DNA of 64,000 bases, taken from the NCBI GenBank assembly GCA_028284235.1, contig JANQSC010000051.1, forward strand, positions 124,001-188,000, given 5' to 3'. This document shows positions 36,936-46,008 of this stretch, one piece after another. The first letter of the stretch is position 1. Each line of letters begins with the position of its first letter. Source of the DNA: Opitutaceae bacterium (lineage in GTDB: Bacteria; Verrucomicrobiota; Verrucomicrobiia; Opitutales; Opitutaceae). The notes beneath the pieces were generated by a model, which was given only the letters and a program-made list of their open reading frames with translations, was not told where the DNA came from and made no database searches. The position numbers and the translations under genes are program-made.

Positions 36936-38039
36936 TTAGAATAGTGTTTGGCGCGATAGACCGAATATCCTGGAATATGTGATATCTGCGGCCGATATCC
37001 AGTTGAAAGATTTGGACTTCGCTGTGATTGACCGAGCGGAACGTGTCCGGAAATCACTTCCAACTAGTTTTCCCCAGCCATCTGCGATGCTCTCGTTGTC
37101 CTCAGGATTACAATACACGCCCGCGTCGCCCGCGACTTCCGGCATGGACGAGCAATTGGACGTGAGAACGGGGACGCCGCAGCTCATGGCTTCGGCGATG
37201 GGGAGACCGAAGCCTTCAGCTAGCGAGACGAAGACCAGCGCGGCGGCGTGGCGGTAGTAGGCGGCGAGCTCTGAATCTGGGAGATATCCGGTCCAATTCA
37301 CCCGCTCGCCGAGGTTCGAGGCATTTTGCTGGAGCGTTTCGGATTTCCAGCCGTAGGCGCCGACAATCACGAGCTTGTGGGGAAGATCCGGGTCGCGCTC
37401 AATGAGAAGCTCGAACGCTTGCAGCGTGCGTTCAAGGTTTTTACGCGGCTCGAGCGTGCACACGCAGAGGAAGTAGGGTTCCTCAACAGGCCGGCCCGTG
37501 TCGGGGAAGCCCATCGGGTCGATGATCGGAGCGAGGTGGGTGACGGTGATCCTTTCGGGAGCGATTCCGTAGAGGTCGACGACGTCCGATTTTGTCGCCT
37601 CGGAAATAGCGAAAAGGTGGGTCGCCCGTCGGGCGCTCGCCCGCAACGGGCCGTCGAAAAACTGCTGGGTGCTGGCGTTGGGGAACCACTCGGGATGCTT
37701 CAACGGGAGCAGATCGAATATCGTGAGGAATGTGGGGACGCTCGCTTTGTCGGGAAGCGGGTAGTAGGGCGAGAAATGCGCGTCGACGCCTTCAATGGCG
37801 AGTAGGGAGGACAGTGTCCGTCGACTGGCGTCGATGTCGTGCCAGGGAAGTTCGTAAGCGAGATGGCGCTCCCGCCGTTCGGGTCGACCGACGGGTTCCA
37901 TCGAACCCAAGGTGAGCCATCGCGTGTCTGATTGTTCGATTGCGAGAAGCCCTTCTACGATTTTCCGGGCGTATCGCGATATCCCTGTGGGGAAGCGAGT
38001 ATTGAGCACGCTCAAATCGATTGAGCAAAGAGCGCTCAT
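36936..38039 (-). CDS. GT4 family glycosyltransferase
   Basis: 367-aa GT-B retaining glycosyltransferase. The donor-binding C-terminal half has TLEPRKNLERTLQAF, VIVGAYGWK, GYLPDSELAAYYRHA and the EX7E motif region EGFGLPIAEAMSCGVPVL. N terminus SIDLSVLNTRFPTGISRYAR is typical of the acceptor domain. ATG 38039 overlaps the stop of the 185-aa gene upstream. The longer frame to 38342 runs in the wrong reading frame of that gene and is rejected. Confidence 0.9.
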   Translation of the reverse strand: MSALCSIDLSVLNTRFPTGISRYARKIVEGLLAIEQSDTRWLTLGSMEPVGRPERRERHLAYELPWHDIDASRRTLSSLLAIEGVDAHFSPYYPLPDKASVPTFLTIFDLLPLKHPEWFPNASTQQFFDGPLRASARRATHLFAISEATKSDVVDLYGIAPERITVTHLAPIIDPMGFPDTGRPVEEPYFLCVCTLEPRKNLERTLQAFELLIERDPDLPHKLVIVGAYGWKSETLQQNASNLGERVNWTGYLPDSELAAYYRHAAALVFVSLAEGFGLPIAEAMSCGVPVLTSNCSSMPEVAGDAGVYCNPEDNESIADGWGKLVGSDFRTRSARSITAKSKSFNWISAADITYSRIFGLSRQTLF

Positions 38040-38593
38040 GCGGGCCGCCCGCTTCCCAGATGGGCGTACGTTGCGTCCAGAAGAGCGTCTAACGCGCTTT
38101 GGGCCTGCGCGCTGCGCTCCCAATCGGATTGTGTCCACAAAGTGAATTCGGCGTGGATGTTGCAGGTGAAGAATTTCGATGTTCCGGTTGCCAGCAATAG
38201 TTCGAACACGTTTCCATAGCCCATTCCGGAGACGTTGTTGACGAGCGCGATGCAGGCGTCGATCGATACTCGATCGATCACGCGTTTTAGCGTGTCGATG
38301 CTGTCGATGCCAATTGGGCCTGATTTTTGGATACGAATGCACTGTGAATCGGCGAGCGAGAGCAGCCCTTGAATGTCGTCGATTCTTGATGGAAATCCGA
38401 AGTAGTAGAGTGTTTTGGAAGGGCGGTTTTCCGCAACGGACAGATGAAAATCGCGTATCTGATTTGCGGGGGCTGTGGCGGAGACCAGCCAGTTGCCAGA
38501 AGGCGGGTAGATATTGTCGGGGTTGGACTGCGGTTGGAGCGAGTCGATTAGCGACCGCATTCGATCGCGTCGCGTTTCGAAAGTCTCAGGCAT
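38036..38593 (-). CDS. Hypothetical protein in glycosyltransferase operon
   Basis: 185 aa, not recognised. It begins MPETFETRRDRM, has two alternating strand/helix segments (TLYYFGFPSRIDDIQGLL, ACIALVNNVSGMGYGNVFELL) and no signal or membrane segment. It overlaps both neighbouring glycosyltransferase genes by a few bases (4 and 8 nt), so it is part of their operon and probably an accessory factor or small enzyme of the same pathway. The start is fixed by the overlap with the upstream stop. Confidence 0.6.
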   Translation of the reverse strand: MPETFETRRDRMRSLIDSLQPQSNPDNIYPPSGNWLVSATAPANQIRDFHLSVAENRPSKTLYYFGFPSRIDDIQGLLSLADSQCIRIQKSGPIGIDSIDTLKRVIDRVSIDACIALVNNVSGMGYGNVFELLLATGTSKFFTCNIHAEFTLWTQSDWERSAQAQSALDALLDATYAHLGSGRPA

Positions 38594-39707
38594 GGACGGG
38601 CGCCATGCGTTCGGCGATTGCGGACTGGATTGAATCGAAACTGCAGTGTTTCCAAAGATCGGATACGGCCTGTTCAGAAATTCGCTGTCGTTCTTCCGCA
38701 GTGGAGTCGACGACGCGTCTGAGCGCCGCCGCGACTTGATCCGGTTCGGAAAAGGCGCATTGCTGGCCGGGGGCGTAGAGTTCAGGGGCGGAACAGTAGG
38801 GCTGGTGGATTTCCTGGTGGTGAATTGAAAAACAATTCTCCGCATTCAACATGCTGGCGTGCCCGCCCCAAAGATTCGCCGCGACGGGCAAACGCGCTCG
38901 AATTGCTTCGGCGACGGGGAGCCCCCAGCCTTCGCCCAAGCTGGCGGAAACCAGGCAGTCGTATTTTGGATACAATTCTAGCAATTCCTGGCGGTTCCAG
39001 TTCGCGGTTAAAATCTGGATATCCGGTCGCGGGCTTTCGAAGGGGCAGTTAGCGGAGGTTTTGATTGTTAGCCGCGCTGCGCCAGATTCAGGAAACGCCT
39101 GCTCCCAGGCGGCGAAGAGAAGATGGAGACCTTTGCGAAAGTGCGTTTCGCCCACGTAGAGAAACTCGAATGGCGACTGGCTCTCCCAATTGGTTTTGGA
39201 GGGCGCTGTCTCTAAATCGAGCGCGGGCGGTAAAACGGTGACCGGAGTGGCGACGCCGGAGCCTGAGAGCACTTTCTGCAAATGATGAGTCGTCACCCAG
39301 ATTTCATCGAAGGCTTCGAGATAGGGAGCCCAGGCGGCTGGGTAGCGGCTCCACTCGTGCAAAACCATGGCGATATTCGTCTCGCCTTCGATCGGTACGA
39401 AATTGCGGCCCACCGTGTTGTGGAAGAACACTGCGCCTGAAAACCGCTCGCCGATCGAGCGGCGCTCGGATGCGGTGGTCGGCGCTGCCATTTGAACGAC
39501 CTCGATCCCGAGAGCGTGGAACGTGGCCTCGTATAGATCGCCGACGATGCGGAAGCTGCCGCGATGGAGATCGCTCAAAAGAACTGCGGGTCTGTAGTGC
39601 GGCGGGTCGGACAAGGCGCGTTTAGCTAGGGAGGCGTTCGCTCGGTTTTCGGGACACGAGACGGATAACCGTAAGCAAGCGGATTTTCCGGAGAGATCAA
39701 CCTTCAT
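38586..39707 (-). CDS. GT4 family glycosyltransferase
   Basis: 373-aa GT-B glycosyltransferase. C-terminal domain: FLYVGETHFRKGLHLLFAAW, DIQILTANWNRQELLELYPKYDCLVSASLGEG, then GLPVAEAIRARLPVAANLWGG, which is the usual EX7E donor site. The N-terminal part HYRPAVLLSDLHRGS is the acceptor domain. First gene of the minus-strand three- or four-gene operon; divergent from the cytidylyltransferase at 39926 across a 218-bp promoter gap. Confidence 0.85.
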   Translation of the reverse strand: MKVDLSGKSACLRLSVSCPENRANASLAKRALSDPPHYRPAVLLSDLHRGSFRIVGDLYEATFHALGIEVVQMAAPTTASERRSIGERFSGAVFFHNTVGRNFVPIEGETNIAMVLHEWSRYPAAWAPYLEAFDEIWVTTHHLQKVLSGSGVATPVTVLPPALDLETAPSKTNWESQSPFEFLYVGETHFRKGLHLLFAAWEQAFPESGAARLTIKTSANCPFESPRPDIQILTANWNRQELLELYPKYDCLVSASLGEGWGLPVAEAIRARLPVAANLWGGHASMLNAENCFSIHHQEIHQPYCSAPELYAPGQQCAFSEPDQVAAALRRVVDSTAEERQRISEQAVSDLWKHCSFDSIQSAIAERMAPVHA

Positions 39708-39925
39708 TTGCCTTGGGGCGGCTCTCTACGGGCTCGATTTTCGAGTTATCGGCGTAACTGGCACGTTATGAACAAGTTAAAGAGGCATTGCGCGAGTTGG
39801 CCCGCGAATTGCTATGCAAGTAGCGACTCGATGCGTTCGCCTTTAAACAGGTCATTTATTGCCAATTCGATCGATTGGTTCGGCAGAAATTGCCGAGCGG
39901 GTCGCAATCGTGTACTTTCCCCGCC

Positions 39926-40537
39926 ATGCATGTAGTTGGATCCATTATCGCCCGGCTGGGAAGCAAACGGCTGACCTACAAGAACCTACTGCCCTTCGCG
40001 GGCAAGCCGCTCCTGGGGCTGGGCATCGAGAAATTGCGGCAAGCAAGCCGCGTCGACGAGGTCGTCGTTTCGACCGAGAGCGAGCTCATCGCCCGCGTGG
40101 CCCTCGATTTCGGGGCGACCGTTCTGGAGCGGCCGCCGGAGCTGGCAGAGGACGACGTCCCGTCGGTTCCCGTGTTCCAGCATCTGATGGCGAGCCATCC
40201 CTGCGATATTCACGTGAATTTTAACATCAACTTCCCACTCTGCGATCCCGCGGTCATCGATCGAGCGGTCGACCTGGCGAAGGAGAACGGCGAATCCCTG
40301 TCGAACCCCTACGCCGCTTGGGCCCAGACGCGGGCCTGTCTCGAGTCCTACGGGGATCCCTATGAAATCTCCGCCCACCAGCATGAATTCGAGGACGAGC
40401 GGGCCGGCCCCGTCGACGTCCACACCCTCGAGGATCTCCTCGAAACCTACCGTTTCAACCAAGGCCCGAATCCAGAGGGCTTGCCGGTCGGGTTTCGGGC
40501 CGAAATCGCTCAAGGCGCCCCTCCCGGCAGTCGATAA
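39926..40537 (+). CDS. Second cytidylyltransferase-family protein
   Basis: 203 aa, related to the enzyme at 19533 but shorter than typical CMP-sugar synthetases (about 230). The N terminus SIIARLGSKRLTYKNLLP keeps the GSKR and KN residues though the usual proline is alanine. LSNPYAAWAQTRACLESYGDP and VDVHTLEDLLETYRFNQ resemble the C-terminal region of the family. It could be a CMP-sugar synthetase or a diverged paralog. Lies at the edge of the glycan locus, before a coiled-coil gene. Confidence 0.72.
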   Translation: MHVVGSIIARLGSKRLTYKNLLPFAGKPLLGLGIEKLRQASRVDEVVVSTESELIARVALDFGATVLERPPELAEDDVPSVPVFQHLMASHPCDIHVNFNINFPLCDPAVIDRAVDLAKENGESLSNPYAAWAQTRACLESYGDPYEISAHQHEFEDERAGPVDVHTLEDLLETYRFNQGPNPEGLPVGFRAEIAQGAPPGSR

Positions 40538-40583
40538 TGAATAGACTGAAGCGCCTATGCGAGCCCAGAGGAAATTACTCTCC

Positions 40584-42254
40584 ATGAACCTGTTTAAACG
40601 CCAATCCTATCCCATGACTGCCAAAGTGATTTTGGCGGCTTTGATTTTGGGGGTCGCTTGGACGCCATCGATCCTGCGCAGCGCCGACAAGAAAACGCGT
40701 CAGCACCCCTCCGCTCGCGAGGGCCGCGTGGCGCTTCCCAAGACCGCAACCGAGAAGGCCGCTGAAGAGGAAGCTGCTCGCCAAGCCGAAGAAGCGGCTC
40801 AAACCGAGGCGGTGAAGGCCCTTCAGGCGGAGGAGCAGCGCCGCCTTGCGGAGGAAAAGAAAGCGAAGCGTCTGGCGGACAAGCAAGCCGCGGCGGCCCG
40901 CGTCGAGCAAGCGCGATTGGAAAAGCAGGAGAAACTCGCCTTGGAAAAGCTCCGCAAGCAGCTGGCGGACGAGAAACGCAAAGCGGAGCGGGACTTGGCC
41001 CGGCAACTCGAAGAGGAGGAACGCCAAGCCGAGAAAGCCCTCGAAACTCAACTGAAGCGGGAAGAAGCGGAGGCCCTCGCTCAATCCCTCGAGCGCATCG
41101 AGGCGGAAGAAGCCGCCAAGAAAATCGAGCTCGCGACCCAGATCGAAGCCGACCGGACCGTGGCTCAGGAAGCGATGCAGTCGCGTCTGGCCGAGGCGGA
41201 AGCGCGCGGTCTCGAAGCGATCGACGAGCGGATCCAAGAATTTGAATCGGAATCGCGCGAGAAGCTCGAAAAACGCCTCGCCGACGAAGCCCTCGCCGCC
41301 CAGAGGAAAATCGACAAGCAGATCGCCGACGACGAGAAGGCGGCCCGCAAGGAACTGGAAAAGCGGCTCAGCGAGCGCGAGCAAATCGCCAAGGAGGAAC
41401 TGGAGTCACAGATCGAGAAAGACGCTCGCCTGGCCCGGGAAGAACGGGACCGGCTCCTCGCTTCAGCGGTCATCACGCAGGAAGCGCTCATTCAGGAGCT
41501 GATTGCGGAGGACGAGAGGGCCGCCCTGGCGGAAATCGAAAAGCGCCTCCTTGAAGAAAGCGAGACTCTCGCCGAGAAGTTGCAAATGGAAGACGAAAAA
41601 AAGGCCCGGGAACTCGTGGAAAAGACGCGCGAGAAGGCCAAGAAGCGAACGGTTCAAACCAAGTTCGCCGCCTCGAATCGGGGAAAGACTGCGGCCGCCA
41701 ACCCTTTTTCCCCAGACGACGAATACAAGCGCCCCTCGCTCTGGGGCTCCGTACGCCGGGCCCCCAGGCAGTTGCTGGCGGGAATCGGATCGATTTCGCT
41801 GCCTCGCAAGGAGGAGTACGCGGGCTACCTGGCCTATCGGACTCCCACTCCGTTGCGATTCTCGGACGATAGCGCTCTCGACCTGCGCCCGATCACTCAG
41901 GCGTTGCCCGAATTCTCCATGCTCGCCCCCGGGCAAGGATCGGTCGTCGTCCAAAACGCGTTGACGGAAGCGGAGGCCCGCAGAAACGGGTTGGTAAACC
42001 GGGTCGTTTTCGAACTGGAGCCGCACACCATCGTGTCCGGCAAGATCGACACGACCCTTCCGAGCGAACTCGAAGAGCGCGACCGCGTTATGGTCGAGGA
42101 AACCGAAGGAACCGTAGTGCGCCCGGAAGAAGTTTTGATTTTCTTTGAAAACGAACGCGAAGGCGGCGGCACCAAAACGGTAGTGCCATTTTCCCCAGCG
42201 ATTCCGACGCAAGCGCCGCCGTCCCGAAGCGGGGCGACCTATGAGCGAAAGTAG
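40584..42254 (+). CDS. Membrane-anchored coiled-coil protein (alanine/glutamate/lysine rich)
   Basis: About 556 aa with start ATG 40584 (GAGG upstream); ATGs at 40557 and 40614 are also possible. An N-terminal hydrophobic segment (VILAALILGVAWTPSI) is followed by roughly 330 residues of nearly uninterrupted charged heptad-like helix (EEAARQAEEAAQTEAVKAL) and a non-helical C-terminal domain of about 160 residues. The layout recalls TolA-like envelope proteins that span the periplasm, but no TolA C-terminal domain is recognised. Followed 19 nt later by a secreted TPR gene. Role unknown. Confidence 0.6.
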   Translation: MNLFKRQSYPMTAKVILAALILGVAWTPSILRSADKKTRQHPSAREGRVALPKTATEKAAEEEAARQAEEAAQTEAVKALQAEEQRRLAEEKKAKRLADKQAAAARVEQARLEKQEKLALEKLRKQLADEKRKAERDLARQLEEEERQAEKALETQLKREEAEALAQSLERIEAEEAAKKIELATQIEADRTVAQEAMQSRLAEAEARGLEAIDERIQEFESESREKLEKRLADEALAAQRKIDKQIADDEKAARKELEKRLSEREQIAKEELESQIEKDARLAREERDRLLASAVITQEALIQELIAEDERAALAEIEKRLLEESETLAEKLQMEDEKKARELVEKTREKAKKRTVQTKFAASNRGKTAAANPFSPDDEYKRPSLWGSVRRAPRQLLAGIGSISLPRKEEYAGYLAYRTPTPLRFSDDSALDLRPITQALPEFSMLAPGQGSVVVQNALTEAEARRNGLVNRVVFELEPHTIVSGKIDTTLPSELEERDRVMVEETEGTVVRPEEVLIFFENEREGGGTKTVVPFSPAIPTQAPPSRSGATYERK

Positions 42255-42273
42255 TTGATTGAGAACATTTAGT

Positions 42274-43554
42274 ATGAAAATTTTAGATACACTAAACCTG
42301 CGTCTGATTTGCGGTTTGCTGATTGGCCTCGCTCTGGCGTTTCCATCATTCGCGGCGGAGGACGCTCCAGCGGCAGACACGACCGTCGAGGACGCGGAAA
42401 GCGCCGAGGGTGAAGGCGAAGGGGAAGACGAGGAGAAGGAGGACTACATTCTCGTCATCGAACCGGCCAAGAAGATCGACCGCGAAGAGGCGGGCGTGCA
42501 GATCCTGAAGTACTTGGAGCTCGGTCGTTCCTTGTGGGAGGGGGGCGACACTGTGATGGCGGAGAAGTACTTCGCGGCCGCCCTGGGCGTGCCGATCGAC
42601 GCGGACGAGAAAGAGCAAGTGCTCTACGAGATGGGCACTCTCTACAAAGAGGCGGCCCTCTATCCGAAGGCAGCCGCGGTCTACGAGCGTCTCGTGCAGG
42701 AATTTGGCCAGAGCCGGCAGCTCGCTTCCATCTACATGGAGCTCGGGCACATCTACCGCAAAATGGGCGGGCTCAAGGTCGCCATCAACAATTACTACAT
42801 GGTCATCAACTCCACCTTGAACATCTCGGTGGACCAAGTGGAAAAGGCCCGCCGCCTGTCGTTGGAAGCGAAACTGGAAATCGCGGAAACGCACGCCGAG
42901 TTGCTCGAGTACGAGGAGTCGTACCGCCACTACGAGCTGCTCGCGAAACTGGACTTGAAGCCGGTGGAGCGGATGCGCGTGGACTACCGCATGTGCAATC
43001 TCCTGTATGAACTGGGTCGATACCAGACCGCGGTTTCGAAGCTGAAACTGTTTCTCGACAACTACGCTCTCAGCGCTCATTCCCCGGAGATTCGCTACTT
43101 GCTGGCCCGGTCCTACGAGAAACTGAATCGCAAGCCGGACGCCCTGCGCGAGGTCGTGCAGATTCTGCAGCGTCAGTCCAGCCCGGATACAGCCCTGGAA
43201 GGCGCTTCGGACTATTGGAAGCAGCGCACGGGCAACGAGCTGGCCAACGAGTTTTATCAGAAAGCGGACTACCGCAGCGCCTTGACGATCTACCAGTCGC
43301 TCGCGAAGTACAACGCGAGCCCAGAGTGGCGCTGGCCCGCCATCCACCAGATCGGCTTGTGTTTCGAGCGACTCGGGCTGCCGGAAAAAGCGATCTTGGC
43401 CTACCAGGAAATCGTCGACCCCGAAGACGGGCCGACCGAGGAGCCGCTCACCCCCGGCTTGGAAACGCTGCGCGAGATGGCGAAATGGAGGCTTGAACAC
43501 TTGAACTGGGAAGACGATCTTATTGCCCGCCTCAACGTGCTAGGCGCCCAATGA
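42274..43554 (+). CDS. Secreted tetratricopeptide repeat protein
   Basis: 426 aa. A signal peptide (CGLLIGLALAFPSFAA) is followed by a glutamate-rich linker (GEGEGEDEEKEDY) and then about 350 residues of TPR helices (QVLYEMGTLYKEAALYPKA, ASIYMELGHIYRKMGGLK, PEIRYLLARSYEKLNRKPD). Periplasmic scaffold or assembly factor by architecture. Adjacent to the coiled-coil membrane protein upstream and the small helical gene 7 nt downstream, so they may form one complex. Confidence 0.75.
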   Translation: MKILDTLNLRLICGLLIGLALAFPSFAAEDAPAADTTVEDAESAEGEGEGEDEEKEDYILVIEPAKKIDREEAGVQILKYLELGRSLWEGGDTVMAEKYFAAALGVPIDADEKEQVLYEMGTLYKEAALYPKAAAVYERLVQEFGQSRQLASIYMELGHIYRKMGGLKVAINNYYMVINSTLNISVDQVEKARRLSLEAKLEIAETHAELLEYEESYRHYELLAKLDLKPVERMRVDYRMCNLLYELGRYQTAVSKLKLFLDNYALSAHSPEIRYLLARSYEKLNRKPDALREVVQILQRQSSPDTALEGASDYWKQRTGNELANEFYQKADYRSALTIYQSLAKYNASPEWRWPAIHQIGLCFERLGLPEKAILAYQEIVDPEDGPTEEPLTPGLETLREMAKWRLEHLNWEDDLIARLNVLGAQ

Positions 43555-43561
43555 TCGACTG

Positions 43562-43960
43562 ATGGACCCAGACCAAATCGAGCGAATTCTAAAAGAGCAT
43601 ATCCGACTGTGCTCGGACATGCACGAGCTGTTCATCGAAGAAGGGCGGATCATGCGCTCGACCGGCGCTCCGCCCGACGAGGCCTTTTTGAAGCGGAAGG
43701 AGGCCTTCCTGCCGATCCTGGAAAAAGGGCTGGAATTTTTACAGCGGGCCAACGACAAGCCCGAGGAGTTCCCCCGCGGACTGGAACCTCTGGTCGCGGA
43801 GGCGCGCTCCCAGGTGATGAAACTAATGATGCTCGACCGCGAGAACGAGCGGCTCTTGTTGAAGACGACCTTGCCTCCGAAGATGAAACAAGCGATGGGG
43901 CGAGCGACGGCCGGGCAAGTGGCCAAGGCCTACGGCAAGTTCAGCGACTCGTCGACGTAG
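43562..43960 (+). CDS. Small helical protein, possibly FlgN-like
   Basis: 132 aa, predicted all-helical (IERILKEHIRLCSDMHELF, LEPLVAEARSQVMKLMMLDRENERLL). Size and the D-x-EN-x-LL pattern resemble FlgN/secretion chaperones, but similarity is only superficial and no flagellar genes are in the window. Overlap with the TPR gene is absent (7 nt gap). It converges on a response regulator gene. Confidence 0.45.
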   Translation: MDPDQIERILKEHIRLCSDMHELFIEEGRIMRSTGAPPDEAFLKRKEAFLPILEKGLEFLQRANDKPEEFPRGLEPLVAEARSQVMKLMMLDRENERLLLKTTLPPKMKQAMGRATAGQVAKAYGKFSDSST

Positions 43961-43976
43961 CGCGAGCGAACGCTAC
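43957..43976. terminator. Hairpin between convergent genes
   Basis: GTAGCG / CGCTAC stem of 6 bp with an 8-base loop, overlapping the 3' ends of the convergent genes at 43562 and 43976. No T-run, so weak. Confidence 0.25.
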
Positions 43977-44362
43977 TAGGCGACCGTGGTTTCCTCTTCG
44001 ACGGAGGAGTCGGCTGCGGCGCTCTCGACCAGTTGCACGAGCTCCTTGATGTTGAAGGGCTTCGCCAGTGTCGCGATCAAGTTGTTGTAGTTCAAGTGGG
44101 CGGCCTCCTCGATGAAGCCGGAAACGATGATGAACTTGGTCTTGATATTCTGCCAGCCGGAGAGGAACTCCAGCACCATTTCGCCGGACAGGCGGGGCAT
44201 CTTGAGATCGAGCAGAACGACGTCGAACTGGTGATTCGGGTCGGAGAGGACGGACACCGCGTTGTGGCCGTCGCACATGACGGAGACTTCGTGCTCTTCG
44301 CCGAATACGGTGAAAAGAAGGAGGCGGATTGCGGGATCGTCGTCGACAATTAAGATTTTCAT
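43976..44362 (-). CDS. Single-domain response regulator
   Basis: 128-aa receiver domain. Conserved DDD at the N terminus (LIVDDDPAIR), phospho-aspartate in VVLLDLKMPRLSGEM, the KFIIVSGF threonine/serine position and the lysine in ATLAKPFNIKELV are all present, so it should be phosphorylated. CheY-like, without an output domain. Neighbour of a second receiver and the chemosensory cluster. Confidence 0.9.
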   Translation of the reverse strand: MKILIVDDDPAIRLLLFTVFGEEHEVSVMCDGHNAVSVLSDPNHQFDVVLLDLKMPRLSGEMVLEFLSGWQNIKTKFIIVSGFIEEAAHLNYNNLIATLAKPFNIKELVQLVESAAADSSVEEETTVA

Positions 44363-44478
44363 TTCCAGTGGTCGTTGAAAGGTCGCTCAAGCGTGTTCTC
44401 TATGAATCGTCCTGCGGTGGCGCTACTATGAGTCGTTTGCGAGTCCGGGTCTTGCTTTAGCGAAGGGTTTACAGATTT

Positions 44479-45183
44479 TCAGTTGTTCCCCAGGAGGCTG
44501 GGCTTGTCGGCGGACTGCACGACTGTCGCCAGTGGCTCTGGCATCTCGAATAGCGAGTGGTTGACCTTCCCGTAGAATTTGCGGAGTTCGGCTTCCATGA
44601 TGCGCGTGGTCTCCCGCACGGTCTGAATGTCGCTGGCTTCGATCCAGTACTTTTCCGTGACGGTCTGAAGGAATTCGACTTTCTCGGCAAGGGAGGCGAG
44701 CGTGTTGAGGCTGTCTTGCAGCATTTCCGAGTCCGACGGGCGCAGAGCGTCGCCGAGCGCTTGCTGGGTCGACGGGGCGGTGGCCGCGGTTGGGACTGGC
44801 TCGGGTTGGGCCGTGGGGTTCGGGGTCGCGCGGGCCAAGTCTTTCACGGCGTCGAGGAGGTTCCGATAGTTGAACGGCTTGGGGAAAATCTTGCTGGCGC
44901 CGAGGCGGTTGAACTGCTTTTCCGACTCGGGGTTCAGGTAGCCGGTGAGGACGATGACGGGCACTTCCGGGTGGGCTTTCTTGATCGCGGCGATTACCTC
45001 TAGCCCGTCTCTTTTGGGCAAGTGGTAGTCGAGGATGACGAGGTCCGCGTTTGCGTTGAGACCCTTGTCGATCCCGTCGTCGCCGTTGTCGGCTTCGTCG
45101 ATGTTGAAATCGTCTTTAAGGACTTCGCGCACGACCATGCGCAGGGCGGGGTCGTCTTCTACGAGCAGTACGTTCTTTTTCAT
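44479..45183 (-). CDS. Response regulator with uncharacterised C-terminal region
   Basis: 234 aa. Residues 1-120 are a complete receiver (VLLVEDDPALRM, LVILDYHLPKRDG, VIVLTGY, KIFPKPFN). After a proline/alanine linker, residues 150-234 are helical (LQDSLNTLASLAEKVEFLQTVTEKY) and match no output family I know. The gene is 5 nt from the PAS-like gene upstream, so both are cotranscribed. Confidence 0.85.
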   Translation of the reverse strand: MKKNVLLVEDDPALRMVVREVLKDDFNIDEADNGDDGIDKGLNANADLVILDYHLPKRDGLEVIAAIKKAHPEVPVIVLTGYLNPESEKQFNRLGASKIFPKPFNYRNLLDAVKDLARATPNPTAQPEPVPTAATAPSTQQALGDALRPSDSEMLQDSLNTLASLAEKVEFLQTVTEKYWIEASDIQTVRETTRIMEAELRKFYGKVNHSLFEMPEPLATVVQSADKPSLLGNN

Positions 45184-45188
45184 CCGAG

Positions 45189-45704
45189 TTAATTGTCTCC
45201 GTTGTAGTTTTGGAAAGCGCTTTGGCGGAATGCCGCGTTGCGGATCTGCTCGGATCCGAGCATTTCTCGTCCGGCGAACACAATGGCGAGAGGGATGCCC
45301 GTGGTGGACCGGATCGGGTACTTGGAGCCCCGGAGCCAGGTGTTCCCCCAGGAGAGGGAAACCAGCTCCTTCACGTGGTGCTTGGGGCGGCAGGTCTCGA
45401 TCACGTCGCGGTCGTCGGACGCGTGAAAGGGGTTGGCGGTCAGATTGAATTCCGGATTGAACGTCGCTCGGGCGGGTTCGACTGGAGACTCGTAGGTTTC
45501 CAGAAGCCGGCGGCCCGCCTGGTTCAGGTAGAATAGGTCGTCGCGGGTGAAGTAGGCGAAGACGCAGTAGTTTAGCCGCTCGAATTCGGACACGTTGGCG
45601 TCGAGAAGGGACTCCGTGGTCTCATGCTCGAAGTTGATCGATTCGATCGCGGCGTCCAGCGCTTCGGGCAGGGACGCTTGCAGCAGTTTGTCGTAATTGG
45701 GCAT
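45189..45704 (-). CDS. PAS-like sensory protein
   Basis: 171 aa. A central segment with FERLNYCVFAYFTRDDLFYLNQAGRRLLE and a later GSKYPIRSTTGIPLAIVFAG looks like a PAS core (beta strands plus helical connector). No kinase or output domain, no membrane segment. Likely a small cytoplasmic sensor feeding the receiver protein encoded right after it. Ligand unknown; the PAS call is tentative. Confidence 0.5.
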   Translation of the reverse strand: MPNYDKLLQASLPEALDAAIESINFEHETTESLLDANVSEFERLNYCVFAYFTRDDLFYLNQAGRRLLETYESPVEPARATFNPEFNLTANPFHASDDRDVIETCRPKHHVKELVSLSWGNTWLRGSKYPIRSTTGIPLAIVFAGREMLGSEQIRNAAFRQSAFQNYNGDN

Positions 45705-46008
45705 GAAAGACAGATTCGCGAGGCCGAGCCTCGTCTCCTAGTGGAAATCGGCGCGAAAGGGCCGATTCTTTAGCGTAATTCGCCTAGGCCGCGTGGACAA
45801 ATTCGCTCATGTCGCCGAAATCAGATCAAATTGGCCCAAATTCCGGTTCCTCCCCTCGCAATATTCCAATATTACTCGGGTCGAAGCCCGCAATTTTGAC
45901 TCAATTTGCTCTTGCTTCGACTCGTTCCGGAATTTGTCCGCGCGGCCCAGTTTCCCCCAGGGAAGACCCGTTGCGATTCGCCTCGGATCGGGGCTAATCG
46001 AGTCTGTT
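45705..46008. other. Intergenic region, 304 bp
   Basis: No ORF with coding character. It contains a small CGAGG/CCTCG hairpin at 45719-45733 and AT-rich stretches around 45860-45900 that may hold the promoter of the PAS-like/receiver operon. Nothing else recognisable. Confidence 0.5.

Noticed and set aside
18681..40537. Nonulosonate (legionaminic/sialic acid) biosynthesis locus
   Set aside because: No NeuB or NeuC-type genes; only the cytidylyltransferases resemble such pathways.
43562..43960. FlgN flagellar chaperone
   Set aside because: Only size and helicity agree; there are no flagellar genes in the window, so it is kept as a weak alternative.
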